A stretch of 64,000 nt of DNA from Actinomadura alba. GTDB lineage: Bacteria > Actinomycetota > Actinomycetes > Streptosporangiales > Streptosporangiaceae. The notes under the pieces are model-generated. The model saw only the letters and a list, made by a program, of their open reading frames with translations, ran no database searches and had not been told where the DNA came from. Below are positions 8,973 to 16,948 of the stretch, in pieces. The stretch covers positions 1-64,000 of the forward strand of contig NZ_JABVEC010000004.1 of the NCBI RefSeq assembly GCF_014323705.1, given 5' to 3'. The position numbers and the translations under genes were made by a program. Each line of letters starts with the position of its first letter. The stretch's first letter is position 1.

Positions 8973-9445
8973 GACGGACCCGCCCCGCGGCCGGCGGCCA
9001 GCCGGACCGCTTCGATGATCTGCTCGTATCCGGTGCAGCGGCAGAGGTTGCCGGCGAGCGCCTCGCGGATCTCGGTGTCGGCGGGTACGCCGTCGGTGCG
9101 GGCGAGCAGGTCGTGGGCGGCGACGATGAGACCCGGTGTGCAGAACCCGCACTGCACGGCGCCGCACTCGACGAACGCCTCCTGCAGCGGGTCGAGCCGG
9201 TGGCCCTCGGCGAGGCCCTCCACCGTGCGGACCGTGCCGCCCTCCGCCTGGCCGGCCGCGACCAGGCAGGCGCACACCGGGGTGCCGTCCAGATAGACCG
9301 TGCACGACCCGCACTCGCCCTGTTCGCAGGCGTTCTTGGAGCCGGGCAGGCCGCACCGCTCGCGCAGGACGTACAGCAGCGACTCGCCCTCCCACACGTC
9401 GTCGACCACCCGCTCTTCACCGTTGACGGTGAACGTCACGCGCAT
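8969..9445 (-). CDS. Xanthine dehydrogenase, 2Fe-2S subunit
   Basis: Electron-transfer subunit of the three-part xanthine dehydrogenase. The 158-residue product has the plant-ferredoxin cluster ligands [15 protein letters not shown] followed by C in VCACL (about residues 40-65), then the second cluster of the family, [12 protein letters not shown] and [11 protein letters not shown] near 100-140. Both clusters look intact. The ATG at 9445 overlaps the FAD-subunit stop by 10 bp and its own stop overlaps the next gene, so translation is probably coupled. Confidence 0.94.
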   Translation of the reverse strand: MRVTFTVNGEERVVDDVWEGESLLYVLRERCGLPGSKNACEQGECGSCTVYLDGTPVCACLVAAGQAEGGTVRTVEGLAEGHRLDPLQEAFVECGAVQCGFCTPGLIVAAHDLLARTDGVPADTEIREALAGNLCRCTGYEQIIEAVRLAAGRGAGPS

Positions 9446-10323
9446 TCCGCCGCCCCCTTCCGGTAGTCCGCCCAGGCCCAGCCGAGCGTGCGCCGCGCCA
9501 TCACCGACAGCGCGTGGCGGCGGTACTCGGCGGTGCCGCGCACGTCGTCGATGGGATTCGCCGCCGCCGCGACGAGTTCGCCGAACCGCCGCGCCACCCG
9601 GTCGTCGAGCGGGCCGGCTCCCTCCCAGTCCAGCTCCCCGGCCAGGTACTCCCCGGCGTCGAACGCCAACAGCGGCGTCGGGCCGGCCGAGCCGATCCCG
9701 GTTCCCACCTCTCGTTCCCCCGGATCCAAGGTCAATGCGAACGAGCACACGGCGATCACCATCGCGTTGCGCGTGCCGATCTTCGCGAACTGCTCAGGGC
9801 CGTGCGTCACCCGCATCCGCACCTCGCGGATCAGCTCGTCCGGCGCCAGCAGGTTCCGCTTGGGCCCGGTGAAGAAGTCGTATACCGGGTACGGCCCCGC
9901 CTTCTTCCGCACCGACTCCACCCATACCTCGGCACCCCGATTGGCCAGGAGGACGGGAAGGAGGTCTCCTGCGGGGGAGGCGGAGCCGAGGTTTCCGCCG
10001 ATCGTGCCCCGGTTGCGGATCTGCGGCGAACCGACCGTGCGCGCGGCGATGGCCAGGCCGGGGAACATCCCGCCCAGTTCCTCGATGATCCGCGTGTACG
10101 TCATGCCCGCGCCGATCCGGATCCAGCCGGGCACGATATCGGTGTTCCACGTGGCGAGTTCGGGGATCGCCGTGAGGTCGAGGAGCGCCGGGGGACGGGT
10201 CCGGTCGAAGTTCAGCTCGACCATCACGTCGGTGCCTCCCGCGATCGGGCGCGCGTCCGGCCGCTCCGCCTTCATGGCGAGGGCCTCCGCCCAGGTCGCG
10301 GGCCTCAGGAACTCCATGCTCAT
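9436..10323 (-). CDS. Xanthine dehydrogenase, FAD-binding subunit
   Basis: FAD subunit passing electrons from the iron-sulfur clusters to the acceptor. The 295-residue product has the CO-dehydrogenase-medium-chain pattern: RPIAGGTDVMVELNF near residue 26 for the FAD pyrophosphate, then VGSPQIRNRGTIGGNLGSASPAGD around 95-120, the family signature. The C-terminal half holds the CODH_C-type domain. It starts 7 bp after the urate oxidase stop, in the operon order FAD, 2Fe-2S, Mo subunit. Confidence 0.93.
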   Translation of the reverse strand: MSMEFLRPATWAEALAMKAERPDARPIAGGTDVMVELNFDRTRPPALLDLTAIPELATWNTDIVPGWIRIGAGMTYTRIIEELGGMFPGLAIAARTVGSPQIRNRGTIGGNLGSASPAGDLLPVLLANRGAEVWVESVRKKAGPYPVYDFFTGPKRNLLAPDELIREVRMRVTHGPEQFAKIGTRNAMVIAVCSFALTLDPGEREVGTGIGSAGPTPLLAFDAGEYLAGELDWEGAGPLDDRVARRFGELVAAAANPIDDVRGTAEYRRHALSVMARRTLGWAWADYRKGAAECA

Positions 10324-10330
10324 CTGCCCC

Positions 10331-11194
10331 TCACCACCAGGCCTCCTCGGCCGCGGGGACGTCGTCGCGCAGTACCGATCCCTCGATGAGGCCGTACGGG
10401 CGATCGGCGGCGTGGAACACCTCGTTCGGGTTGTCCAGGCCGAACGCCTCCAGATCGACGGCGAAATGGTGCTTGTTGGGCATCGACAGGCGGACCTCGC
10501 AGATCGACGGGCACTCCTCGAGCACCCTGCGGCCCATCGCGTACAGCGTCTGCTGCAGGGACAGGCTGTGGGTGCCCGCGAACGCCTCGAGCAGCAGCCC
10601 CCGGACCGTGCCGTACGACGTGTCCCACGCAGTGCCGAGATCGGTGTGGCGCCACTCGGCGTTCACCACGGTGGCGAGGATCCGGTCCCGGGTCTCCGGC
10701 AGGGTCGTGTACTCGTCCTTCAGGAAGCCCCAGAATTCCGACCCGGCGGAGTTCAGCACGGTCAGGTCCCGCAGCCCGGAGACGACGTGGGTCCGTTCGC
10801 CGTCGTGGGCGACGCGGGCGGTGCGGACCTCCTGGCCGCGCCGGACGAAGGAGTGGCCGGTTACCGGGATGCGGTCCCAGGCGTACTCCTCGACGCTCAC
10901 CCGGGCCCGGTGGACGGTCGGCTGCGAGCGCACGAAGTGCCGGGCCAGCAGCAGCCCGAACGCCTCGGCCGAGGCGATGCCGTGCTCGCGGGCGAACGCG
11001 AACACCGTGTTCTTCTGGGTGTCGGTCGGGAGCACGGCGGCGTTGTCGCCGGTGAGGTGCACGGCCGTCATCTCGCCCGAGAGCGCGACGCTCACATTGA
11101 GATCCTTGATCTCGTGGTGGTCGCCGTGCCGGTTCACCCGTACGACCCGGGTCTCCGCCTTGCCGTACTGGTTCGGCCCCAGCGTGATGCCCAT
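10331..11194 (-). CDS. Urate oxidase (uricase)
   Basis: Cofactor-free oxidation of urate to 5-hydroxyisourate. The 287-residue product has the two tandem T-fold halves; recognisable segments are NQYGKAETRVVRV at the start with the catalytic Lys, LPTDTQKNTVFAFA with the catalytic Thr and conserved QKNT, HSFVR, VLNSAGSEFWGFLKDEYTTLPET and the C-terminal MPNKHHFAVDL. Its ATG shares one base with the upstream stop (TGATG). The next two gene products process its unstable product, so the operon runs cleanly from xanthine to allantoin. Confidence 0.96.
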   Translation of the reverse strand: MGITLGPNQYGKAETRVVRVNRHGDHHEIKDLNVSVALSGEMTAVHLTGDNAAVLPTDTQKNTVFAFAREHGIASAEAFGLLLARHFVRSQPTVHRARVSVEEYAWDRIPVTGHSFVRRGQEVRTARVAHDGERTHVVSGLRDLTVLNSAGSEFWGFLKDEYTTLPETRDRILATVVNAEWRHTDLGTAWDTSYGTVRGLLLEAFAGTHSLSLQQTLYAMGRRVLEECPSICEVRLSMPNKHHFAVDLEAFGLDNPNEVFHAADRPYGLIEGSVLRDDVPAAEEAWW

Positions 11195-11520
11195 CAGCTG
11201 CCCCGGTAGGTCGAGTAGCCGTACGGGCTGACCAGCAGTGGGACATGGTGGTGCTCGCCCGGGTCCGAGATGGCGAAGACGACGCTCACCTCGGGATAGA
11301 AGGTCTGTGTTCCGGTGGCGGCGAAGTACGGGCCGGTGCCGAACCGCAGCCGGTAGGTCCCGGCCTCCGGCGCGGGCAGATCGCCCAGGCGCCCGTCGTC
11401 GTCGGTGACGTCCTGGGCGAGTGGCCGCCAGGTATCGCGTTCGTAGCGATCCAGCCGGACCGGCACTCCGGCGGCCGGCCGGCCCCGGCCGGTGTCGAGG
11501 ACATGCGTGCTCAGTGTCAC
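11194..11520 (-). CDS. Hydroxyisourate hydrolase (transthyretin-like)
   Basis: Hydrolyses 5-hydroxyisourate to OHCU in the urate pathway. The 108-residue product has the family hallmarks: LSTHVLDTGRGRPAAGVPV at the N-terminus with the active-site His, the central RLDRYE region, and the C-terminal YHVPLLVSPYGYSTYRGS-like end, here HHVPLLVSPYGYSTYRGS, with the YRGS tetrapeptide that separates the enzyme from transthyretin. The GTG at 11520 overlaps the upstream stop by 4 bases; an in-frame start further upstream would only add unrelated residues. Confidence 0.95.
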   Translation of the reverse strand: MTLSTHVLDTGRGRPAAGVPVRLDRYERDTWRPLAQDVTDDDGRLGDLPAPEAGTYRLRFGTGPYFAATGTQTFYPEVSVVFAISDPGEHHHVPLLVSPYGYSTYRGS

Positions 11521-12035
11521 TGGGGCCGCTCCAGCAGTTTCGTCAGGCGCAGTCGGGTGATCTTCCACAGCTCCTCGCGCACGATCGTCCGTTCGCGGGC
11601 GTCGTCGTTGGTCAGGCGGTCCCGGAGTGCCGCGAGCATCTCCTCGGCCGACAGCCCGGTCGCGCAGATGAGGAACACCCGGCCGAACCGCTCCTCGTAG
11701 GCGAGGTTCCCCTCGTGCAGTTCCCCGGCCACCTCGCCGTCGGAGTCGATCACTCCGGACTGCTCAGCGCGCGACCAGGCCGCCTCGCGATCCACGCCCC
11801 TCGGCCGGTCGCCGATGCGGGGGTGACGGGCCAGGGCCTGCTCCACGTCGGCCCAGCCGAGAGCCGAGAGCGCCTCGCCGGCGGTGCACGCGAGGGCCGC
11901 GTCGTCGGCGAAGGGACGGGCCGCCGCGACGGCGGCCGCCCAGGCCTTCGACCCGCAGCAGTTCATGAGCTCGTGCTCGGCGTCGTGCTCGGAGAGCTCA
12001 TTGAGCCATTCCACGCCCTGTGGTCGGCCGGTCAT
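11517..12035 (-). CDS. OHCU decarboxylase
   Basis: 2-oxo-4-hydroxy-4-carboxy-5-ureidoimidazoline decarboxylase, the step giving S-allantoin. The 172-residue all-helical product carries the catalytic His region HPRIGDRP near residue 80, the E-x-N motif in ELHEGNLAYEERFGRVFLICATG, and a C-terminal LTKLLERPQ. It is the first gene of the purine operon, divergent from pucR across 137 bp. The ATG at 12035 fits family length; a GTG at 12068 would add 11 residues. No clear ribosome site precedes either. Confidence 0.9.
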   Translation of the reverse strand: MTGRPQGVEWLNELSEHDAEHELMNCCGSKAWAAAVAAARPFADDAALACTAGEALSALGWADVEQALARHPRIGDRPRGVDREAAWSRAEQSGVIDSDGEVAGELHEGNLAYEERFGRVFLICATGLSAEEMLAALRDRLTNDDARERTIVREELWKITRLRLTKLLERPQ

Positions 12036-12145
12036 CAAGCCAGTACAGCAGGACGGGCGGAGCTCCACCAGCGGCGGATCTCACGAACCGGGCGCGCCGT
12101 GGCGGCCGGTGGCCTGGAGATTCCTACAAAGACCCCCATGTGCGC

Positions 12146-12172
12146 CTATCGGGCGGTCGATAGCCTGATCCG
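12146..12172 (+). promoter_or_regulatory. pucR promoter with palindromic operator candidate
   Basis: CTATCG (12146-12151) and CGATAG (12158-12163) form a perfect inverted repeat with a 6-nt spacer. Its right arm runs into a -10 hexamer TAGCCT (12161-12166), which lies exactly 6 nt before the pucR GTG, so the mRNA is probably leaderless. A palindrome over the -10 in a regulator/operon intergenic region is the expected place for PucR autoregulation. The protein-site link is inferred. Confidence 0.5.
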
Positions 12173-13765
12173 GTGCTGTTGCGGGATCTCCTGGACATAG
12201 GCGAGTTGCGGCTCGTGCTGCGCACCGGGGACCATGGACTGGATCGCCCGATCCGATGGGTCTACACGACCGAACTGGTGCTGCCCGGCCGATACCTCAC
12301 CGGCGACGAGCTGGTGCTGACCGGGTTGATGTGGCGCAAGGGGCACGAGGACCCGGACTGGCTGGTGGCGACGCTCGTCGACGCCGGAGTGTCGGCTCTC
12401 GGGGTGGGAACCGCCGTGCACGGCCACGTGCCGCCCGACATCGTGGCCGCGTGCCGCGAGCGCGGGCTGCCGCTGATCGAGATACCCGAGGAGATCTCCT
12501 TCGGCACCGTCAGCGAGGTCGTCACCCGGCGGCTGATGGCCGAGCGCACCGCCGGTCTCACCACCGCGATCGGCCGGCATCGCCGTCTCCTCGCCGGCAT
12601 GGCCGAGGGCGCCGGGCTCGACGCCGTCTTCGCCGTGAGCCGCGAGGACATCGGCCGCGGCTGCTGGATCGTGACCCCCACCGGTCACGTCGTCGCCGGC
12701 CCGGCCACCGGCCCGCCCGCCGACGACGCGCGGACGCTGGCCGCCGGCTACCTCACCGCCGACCGGCTGCCGCACGTGGTGCGCGCCGGCCGTACGTACA
12801 CGCTGCTGCTGGTGGGCGCCCAGGCGCGGCACCGGGTGGCCGGCCGCTTCCTGGCCTGCGAGGGCGACCTGCGTCACGCCGGCGACGAGATCACGGAGTC
12901 GGTCCACGAACTCGCCGCGCTGGCGGCGCTCGAGCGCGCGCGGGTCGAGGAGGGGCGCCGGGTCGAGCGCCGGATGGTGGCCGAACTCGCCGAGCCGGCC
13001 GGTCCGGCGGAATCGACCGGACCTGCCGGAGCACCCGGACCTGCCGGAGCGCCCACGTCCGCCCGGCCGGTCGATCCGGGAGAGGTGGCGGCGCGGATGC
13101 GGCTCTGCGGGCTCTCTCCGGGGGAGCCGTACGTCGCGGTGTCGGCCACGGTCGGTGAGGTGCCGCATCCGGACGAACTCGCGTGCGTGGTGCTCGAAGA
13201 ACTGCTGTACGGCGCGGGCGGTGTGGTCGGCGGGCTGCGCGGCGAGGCGATCGCCTTCGTGCCGGCCGCCGGGATCGCCGACGTCGTGGCCACGATGCGG
13301 GCGGCGTCGCTGTTCCTTGAACCCGCGCTGGCGGGCGAGGGACTCGCGGTCGGCGTCAGCGGGCCCGCCGAGGGACCCGCGGCGCTGCGCGGCGCGGTCG
13401 AGGAGGCGCGCCACACCAGAAGGCTGGCGGGCCGGCGTGCGGGCCGGCTCCGGGTCGCCACGAGCGAGGAGGCCCAATCGCATGCGCTGTTGCTGGCGAA
13501 CGTCCCCGCCACGGTGCGCGAGTCCTACCGGGACCGGCTGCTGCGCCCGCTACGGGACTACGACAGCGAGCACCACTCCGAACTCGTGCCCACGCTCGAG
13601 GCTTTCCTGGACTGCTCCGGCTCCTGGAGCCGGTGCGCCGCCCGCTTGCACATCCATGTGAACACGCTGCGCTACCGGATCGGGCGGATCGGGGAACTGA
13701 CCGGACGGGATCTCAGCACATTCGAGGACCGTGTCGACCTGTTTTTGGCCTTGCGGGCGACGTAG
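12173..13765 (+). CDS. pucR: PucR family regulator of purine catabolism
   Basis: Transcriptional regulator whose family controls purine breakdown in response to a pathway metabolite. The 530-residue product has the N-terminal PucR domain (about 1-125, LLRDLLDIGELRLVLRTG to LIEIPEEISFG), a Gly/Pro/Ala-rich linker near 275-300, a degenerate GGDEF-like (CdaR) middle region and the C-terminal HTH_30 (LEAFLDCSGSWSRCAARLHI then VNTLRYRIGRI) around 470-510. It is divergent from the whole xanthine-to-allantoin operon, which is the best evidence for its target. The start is a GTG with a 6-nt-spaced -10 element. Confidence 0.92.
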   Translation: MLLRDLLDIGELRLVLRTGDHGLDRPIRWVYTTELVLPGRYLTGDELVLTGLMWRKGHEDPDWLVATLVDAGVSALGVGTAVHGHVPPDIVAACRERGLPLIEIPEEISFGTVSEVVTRRLMAERTAGLTTAIGRHRRLLAGMAEGAGLDAVFAVSREDIGRGCWIVTPTGHVVAGPATGPPADDARTLAAGYLTADRLPHVVRAGRTYTLLLVGAQARHRVAGRFLACEGDLRHAGDEITESVHELAALAALERARVEEGRRVERRMVAELAEPAGPAESTGPAGAPGPAGAPTSARPVDPGEVAARMRLCGLSPGEPYVAVSATVGEVPHPDELACVVLEELLYGAGGVVGGLRGEAIAFVPAAGIADVVATMRAASLFLEPALAGEGLAVGVSGPAEGPAALRGAVEEARHTRRLAGRRAGRLRVATSEEAQSHALLLANVPATVRESYRDRLLRPLRDYDSEHHSELVPTLEAFLDCSGSWSRCAARLHIHVNTLRYRIGRIGELTGRDLSTFEDRVDLFLALRAT

Positions 13766-13804
13766 GTCATACAGGATGGTCGTCCTGGGCGAAAAGGAGT
13801 TTTC

Positions 13805-15103
13805 GTGGACGGTCAGGAATCCTTCGGTCAGCGCATCCGGATGTTGCGCATCCGGCAAGGAGTCAGTCAGGCTCAGCTCGCCTTTCCGGAGTTGTCGGAC
13901 AGCTACATCTCGCTGATCGAGAGCGACAAGCGGGTTCCGGCGCCGAGCGTGGTCGAGCTGCTGGCCACCAAGCTGCACTGCTCGCCCACCTATCTGGTGA
14001 GCGGAGTCAGCGAGGAGGTCGTCGACGGGTTGCGGGTCACCCTCGACTACGCCGAGATCGCACTGCAGAACGGCGCGGCGGCCGAGGCGCGCGCCCGCTT
14101 CGCCGAGGTGCTCGAGAGCACCGACGCGGCGGCACTGCCGGACCTCATGCACCAGGCCCGGTGGGGGCACGCGCTCGCACTGGAGGCCGATGGCCAGCTC
14201 GAGCCCGCGATCACCGAGCTCAACAGACTGAAGGAGGTCGCGTCCCTCGAGACCGATCGTGATCATTGGGCGAGGGTGCACGTCGCGCTGAGCCGGTGCC
14301 TGCGCGAACGAGGTGACGTCAGCGCCAGCGTGCGCCTCGCCGAAGAGGCGCTGCGCCAGCTCACGGCGGTGGGGTCGGAGTCGACCGACACCGCGGTGCA
14401 TCTGGCGGCCACCCTGCTCGCGGCGCTCATCGTGCGCGGCGACCTGGTCCGGGCCCACCAGCTGGCCGGTCAACTGATCGAGCGTGCCGAGCGGATCGGC
14501 AGCCCCCGGGCGCGCATCTGGGCCTACTGGGAGGCCGCCTACGTCGCCGAGATGCGCGGCGAGTACGACGAGGGGATCGCCTGGGTCGAGCGGGCGCTCG
14601 CGCTGCACGGCGAGCAGGAGGATCCCCGCAACCTCTGCCGGTTGCGCCTGGCCTTCGCCGGCCTCCTGCTGCGCGCCCGGCCGGACCAGGCCCAGCACGC
14701 TCACGAGCTGCTGCTGCGGACCAGGGACGACATCGCCGCCAGCGCCGCGAGCGAGATCGACGTGGCGTGGTGCCTCACCACGCTGGCCCAGGCCGAGACC
14801 GTCCTCGGGCGCCCCGAGAAGGCCGTCGAACTGGCCAGCCAGGCGGTCGAGATGCTGGGCGACTCACCCCGCCGGGCCGCCGCCTGGGCCCTCGCGGTGC
14901 TCGGGGAGGCCTACGTCCGGCTGGGCCTGCGCACCGAGGCGGTGGGCGTGCTGACCCAGACCGCGACGCACCTGGAGACCATGGAGTCCACCCGCCAGGC
15001 GGCCCAGGCGTGGTTCGACTTGGCCGAGCTGTTCGGTGAGACGGGAGCCGAGGCGCCGCGCCTCGCCGCCTATCGACGTGCCCTCAACTGCGTAGGGCTC
15101 TGA
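13805..15103 (+). CDS. HTH (XRE-type) regulator with TPR-like repeats
   Basis: Cytoplasmic DNA-binding protein of unknown target. Residues 8-62 form a Cro/CI-type helix-turn-helix (FGQRIRMLRIRQGVSQAQLA, then SYISLIESDKRVPAPSVVELLA). The remaining 370 residues are amphipathic helical pairs rich in Ala, Leu, Glu and Arg that read as a TPR superhelix, as in peptide- or protein-sensing regulators. GTG start with AAGGAG five bases upstream. The DUF5685 gene follows after 18 bp on the same strand, so the two probably form an operon. It lies 39 bp after pucR, but its family does not suggest purine metabolism. Confidence 0.82.
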   Translation: MDGQESFGQRIRMLRIRQGVSQAQLAFPELSDSYISLIESDKRVPAPSVVELLATKLHCSPTYLVSGVSEEVVDGLRVTLDYAEIALQNGAAAEARARFAEVLESTDAAALPDLMHQARWGHALALEADGQLEPAITELNRLKEVASLETDRDHWARVHVALSRCLRERGDVSASVRLAEEALRQLTAVGSESTDTAVHLAATLLAALIVRGDLVRAHQLAGQLIERAERIGSPRARIWAYWEAAYVAEMRGEYDEGIAWVERALALHGEQEDPRNLCRLRLAFAGLLLRARPDQAQHAHELLLRTRDDIAASAASEIDVAWCLTTLAQAETVLGRPEKAVELASQAVEMLGDSPRRAAAWALAVLGEAYVRLGLRTEAVGVLTQTATHLETMESTRQAAQAWFDLAELFGETGAEAPRLAAYRRALNCVGL

Positions 15104-15121
15104 GGCGAGGACGGGGTACAG

Positions 15122-16240
15122 ATGTTCGGGGTCGTCCGCCCGTGCAGGCACGGGATGTGCGGATCGCTGTTCAAGGACTGGATGGCCCACCTATGCGGGC
15201 TCTGCCTGACCCTGCGCACCGAGCACGGCCAGGCCGCCCGGATGGTGACCAACTATGACGGGCTGCTGGTGTCGGTGCTGGTCGAGGCGCAGAGCGCGGA
15301 CCGTTCCCCGCGCCGTAAGGCCGGGCCGTGCGCGCTGCGCGGCCTCCGCGCCGCCGAGGTCGTGGACGCGCGTGCCGAGGGGGCGCGCCTGGCCGCCGCC
15401 GTATCACTGCTGCTGGCCGCGGGGAAGATCCGCGATCACGTGGCCGACCGCGACGGCGTGTACGCCCGGAGGCTCGTCGCGGCGGCCGCGGGGCGGGTGG
15501 CCGACCGCTGGGACGCCGCCGGGGGCCGCACGAGCGCGGCCACCGGCTTCGACCCGGCCGTGCTGCGCGATGTGGTCGACCGGCAGAGCGCGCTCGAGTC
15601 GGCACCCGGCCGGAGCCTGCTCGAGCTGACCGCGCCGACGGAGGACGCTGTGGCGGCGGCCTTCGCGCACACCGCCGTGCTGGCGGGCAAGCCGCACAAC
15701 GCCGAGACGCTGGCCGAGGCCGGGCGGTACTTCGGCCGGATCGCCCACCTGATCGACGCCGTCGAGGATCTCGCTGAGGACCGGGCCACCGGCGCCTACA
15801 ACCCACTGCTCGCCACGGGCGTCGATCTCGACGAGGCGCGCCGTCACTGCGACGCCGCGTTGCACGGCCTGCGGCTGGCCGTGGCCGATCTGGATCTGGA
15901 GAGCCGGCGGCTGATCAAGGCGCTGCTGGACCGGGAGATGCGGCGTTCGGTGCACCACGTGTTCGCGGAGGCCGCGAACGGTCCCGGGCCGTACCCGCCG
16001 GGGCCGCAACCTCCGCACCCGCACCAGCCCGACTCGCGTCCCCCGCACCGCCGGCCACCGCGGCCCGGCCTGCCGGCCCTCTGCCTGGCCTGGACGGTGG
16101 TGGGCTGCACCTGCGGGCTCTGGCAGCCCGACTGGAGCGAGCACCACGGCGGGGACTGCGGCGACCGGTGCTGGTGCAGCCGGCACTGCGACTGCTGTGA
16201 CTGTTGTGACTGCTGCGACTGCTGCTCTTGTGACTGCTAG
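15122..16240 (+). CDS. DUF5685 family protein with Cys-rich CDCC tail
   Basis: Function unknown. The N-terminus (MFGVVRPCRHGMCG, then AHLCGLCLTLR) has Cys8, 13, 25 and 28; CGLC followed by NYDGLLVSVL is the family signature. Residues 80-280 are helical and contain LIDAVEDLAEDRATGAYNPL (210-229), which looks like the second Asp-rich motif of squalene/phytoene synthases; whether it binds metal or a prenyl diphosphate is untested. A Pro/His-rich linker (289-315) leads to a tail in which 14 of the last 27 residues are Cys, in CDCC repeats, suggesting metal binding. It follows the HTH-TPR regulator after 18 bp, probably in one operon. Confidence 0.75.
   Translation: MFGVVRPCRHGMCGSLFKDWMAHLCGLCLTLRTEHGQAARMVTNYDGLLVSVLVEAQSADRSPRRKAGPCALRGLRAAEVVDARAEGARLAAAVSLLLAAGKIRDHVADRDGVYARRLVAAAAGRVADRWDAAGGRTSAATGFDPAVLRDVVDRQSALESAPGRSLLELTAPTEDAVAAAFAHTAVLAGKPHNAETLAEAGRYFGRIAHLIDAVEDLAEDRATGAYNPLLATGVDLDEARRHCDAALHGLRLAVADLDLESRRLIKALLDREMRRSVHHVFAEAANGPGPYPPGPQPPHPHQPDSRPPHRRPPRPGLPALCLAWTVVGCTCGLWQPDWSEHHGGDCGDRCWCSRHCDCCDCCDCCDCCSCDC
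16187..16237 (+). repeat. TGY-GAY-TGY codon repeats encoding the CDCC tail
   Basis: Seventeen codons drawn almost only from Cys and Asp, with a 9-nt unit TGY-GAY-TGY. Both TGC and TGT are used although TGC dominates elsewhere, so the repeat has drifted at synonymous sites while keeping the amino-acid pattern, a hint that the peptide rather than the DNA is selected. Confidence 0.7.
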
Positions 16241-16336
16241 AGCGTGGGTCACCGGGCCCGGCACCGGTCGCGCCGAAGTGTCACTAAGGTGAAGGGCGTC
16301 CGCCCCGCACTTTGTCGAAGGTTTCCCGGAACGGTG

Positions 16337-16948
16337 ATGAGAACCACACCACGAATTGGTCTGCGCAGGCTAGGCGTCGTCACCGCGATCGTCCTGGCCT
16401 CCGCCGCGCTGTTCGTCGCGCCGGCCTCCGCGCACACCAAGTTGATCAAGAGCACTCCAGAGCGAGGCGCCTCGGTCGAGGCGCTGACCGAGATCACCCT
16501 CGTGTTCAGCGAGAACGTCAACCCGTCGATCGCGAAGGTCCAGCTCCGCGACGCCGCGGGCGGTCAGCGCGGCTCGGCCAAGGCACCCCGGGTCGAGGGC
16601 GCCACCGTGACCCAGTCGGCCGCCCCCGACCTCGCGCCCGGCGACTACACGATCGCCTACCGGGTCGTGTCCGCGGACGGCCATCCGGTGACCGGCGAGG
16701 TGCCGTTCACGCTGACCGGGGCCGCGAAGACCCAGGAGACGGCGGCGGCCGCCGCCTCCGTGGCGCCGACCGCCGCGGCCACGGCGGACCCGGTCGCCGA
16801 CACACCGGTGACGCCCAAGGCCGAGAAGTCCTCCGGCTCGTCGGCGTGGCCGGTGGCCGGCGCCGGGCTGCTGATCGGCGTTCTCATCGGCATGGGCCTG
16901 GTGCTCTTCCGTAAGCGCAAGTCCTCGTCGACCTCCGATCAGCGGTGA
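16337..16948 (+). CDS. CopC domain copper-binding protein, membrane anchored
   Basis: Extracytoplasmic copper chaperone. The 203-residue product has an Arg-rich signal peptide with hydrophobic core (residues 9-28) cleaved near APASA-HTKL; the mature protein starts with the His that is a Cu(II) ligand in CopC proteins. Next come STPERGASVEALTEITLVFSE and YRVVSADGHPVTGEVPFTL, whose DGH holds the other ligand His. An Ala/Thr-rich spacer leads to a C-terminal membrane helix (AGLLIGVLIGMGLVLF) and a basic end. The stop overlaps the GTG of the CopD-CtaG gene (GTGA). Confidence 0.9.
   Translation: MRTTPRIGLRRLGVVTAIVLASAALFVAPASAHTKLIKSTPERGASVEALTEITLVFSENVNPSIAKVQLRDAAGGQRGSAKAPRVEGATVTQSAAPDLAPGDYTIAYRVVSADGHPVTGEVPFTLTGAAKTQETAAAAASVAPTAAATADPVADTPVTPKAEKSSGSSAWPVAGAGLLIGVLIGMGLVLFRKRKSSSTSDQR

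Noticed and set aside
6609..9296. A very long open frame on the plus strand (about 895 codons) opposite the xanthine dehydrogenase genes.
   Set aside because: It is antisense to three genes with intact family motifs; its product is Arg/Gly/Asp/His-rich low complexity, typical of the mirror frame of GC-rich coding DNA.
8973..9395. N-terminal extension of the molybdenum subunit frame upstream of 8972.
   Set aside because: This stretch encodes the 2Fe-2S subunit in another frame; the ATG at 8972 overlaps that gene's stop as expected for a coupled operon.
12036..12172. A GlnR box in the uraD-pucR intergenic region, expected if purine use were under nitrogen control.
   Set aside because: I searched both strands for gTnAc-n6-GaAAc and found no convincing match.
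16187..16237. The CDCC repeat as a possible frameshift artefact or non-coding repeat.
   Set aside because: It is in frame to the stop, uses both Cys codons, and fits a protein that already has paired Cys elsewhere.
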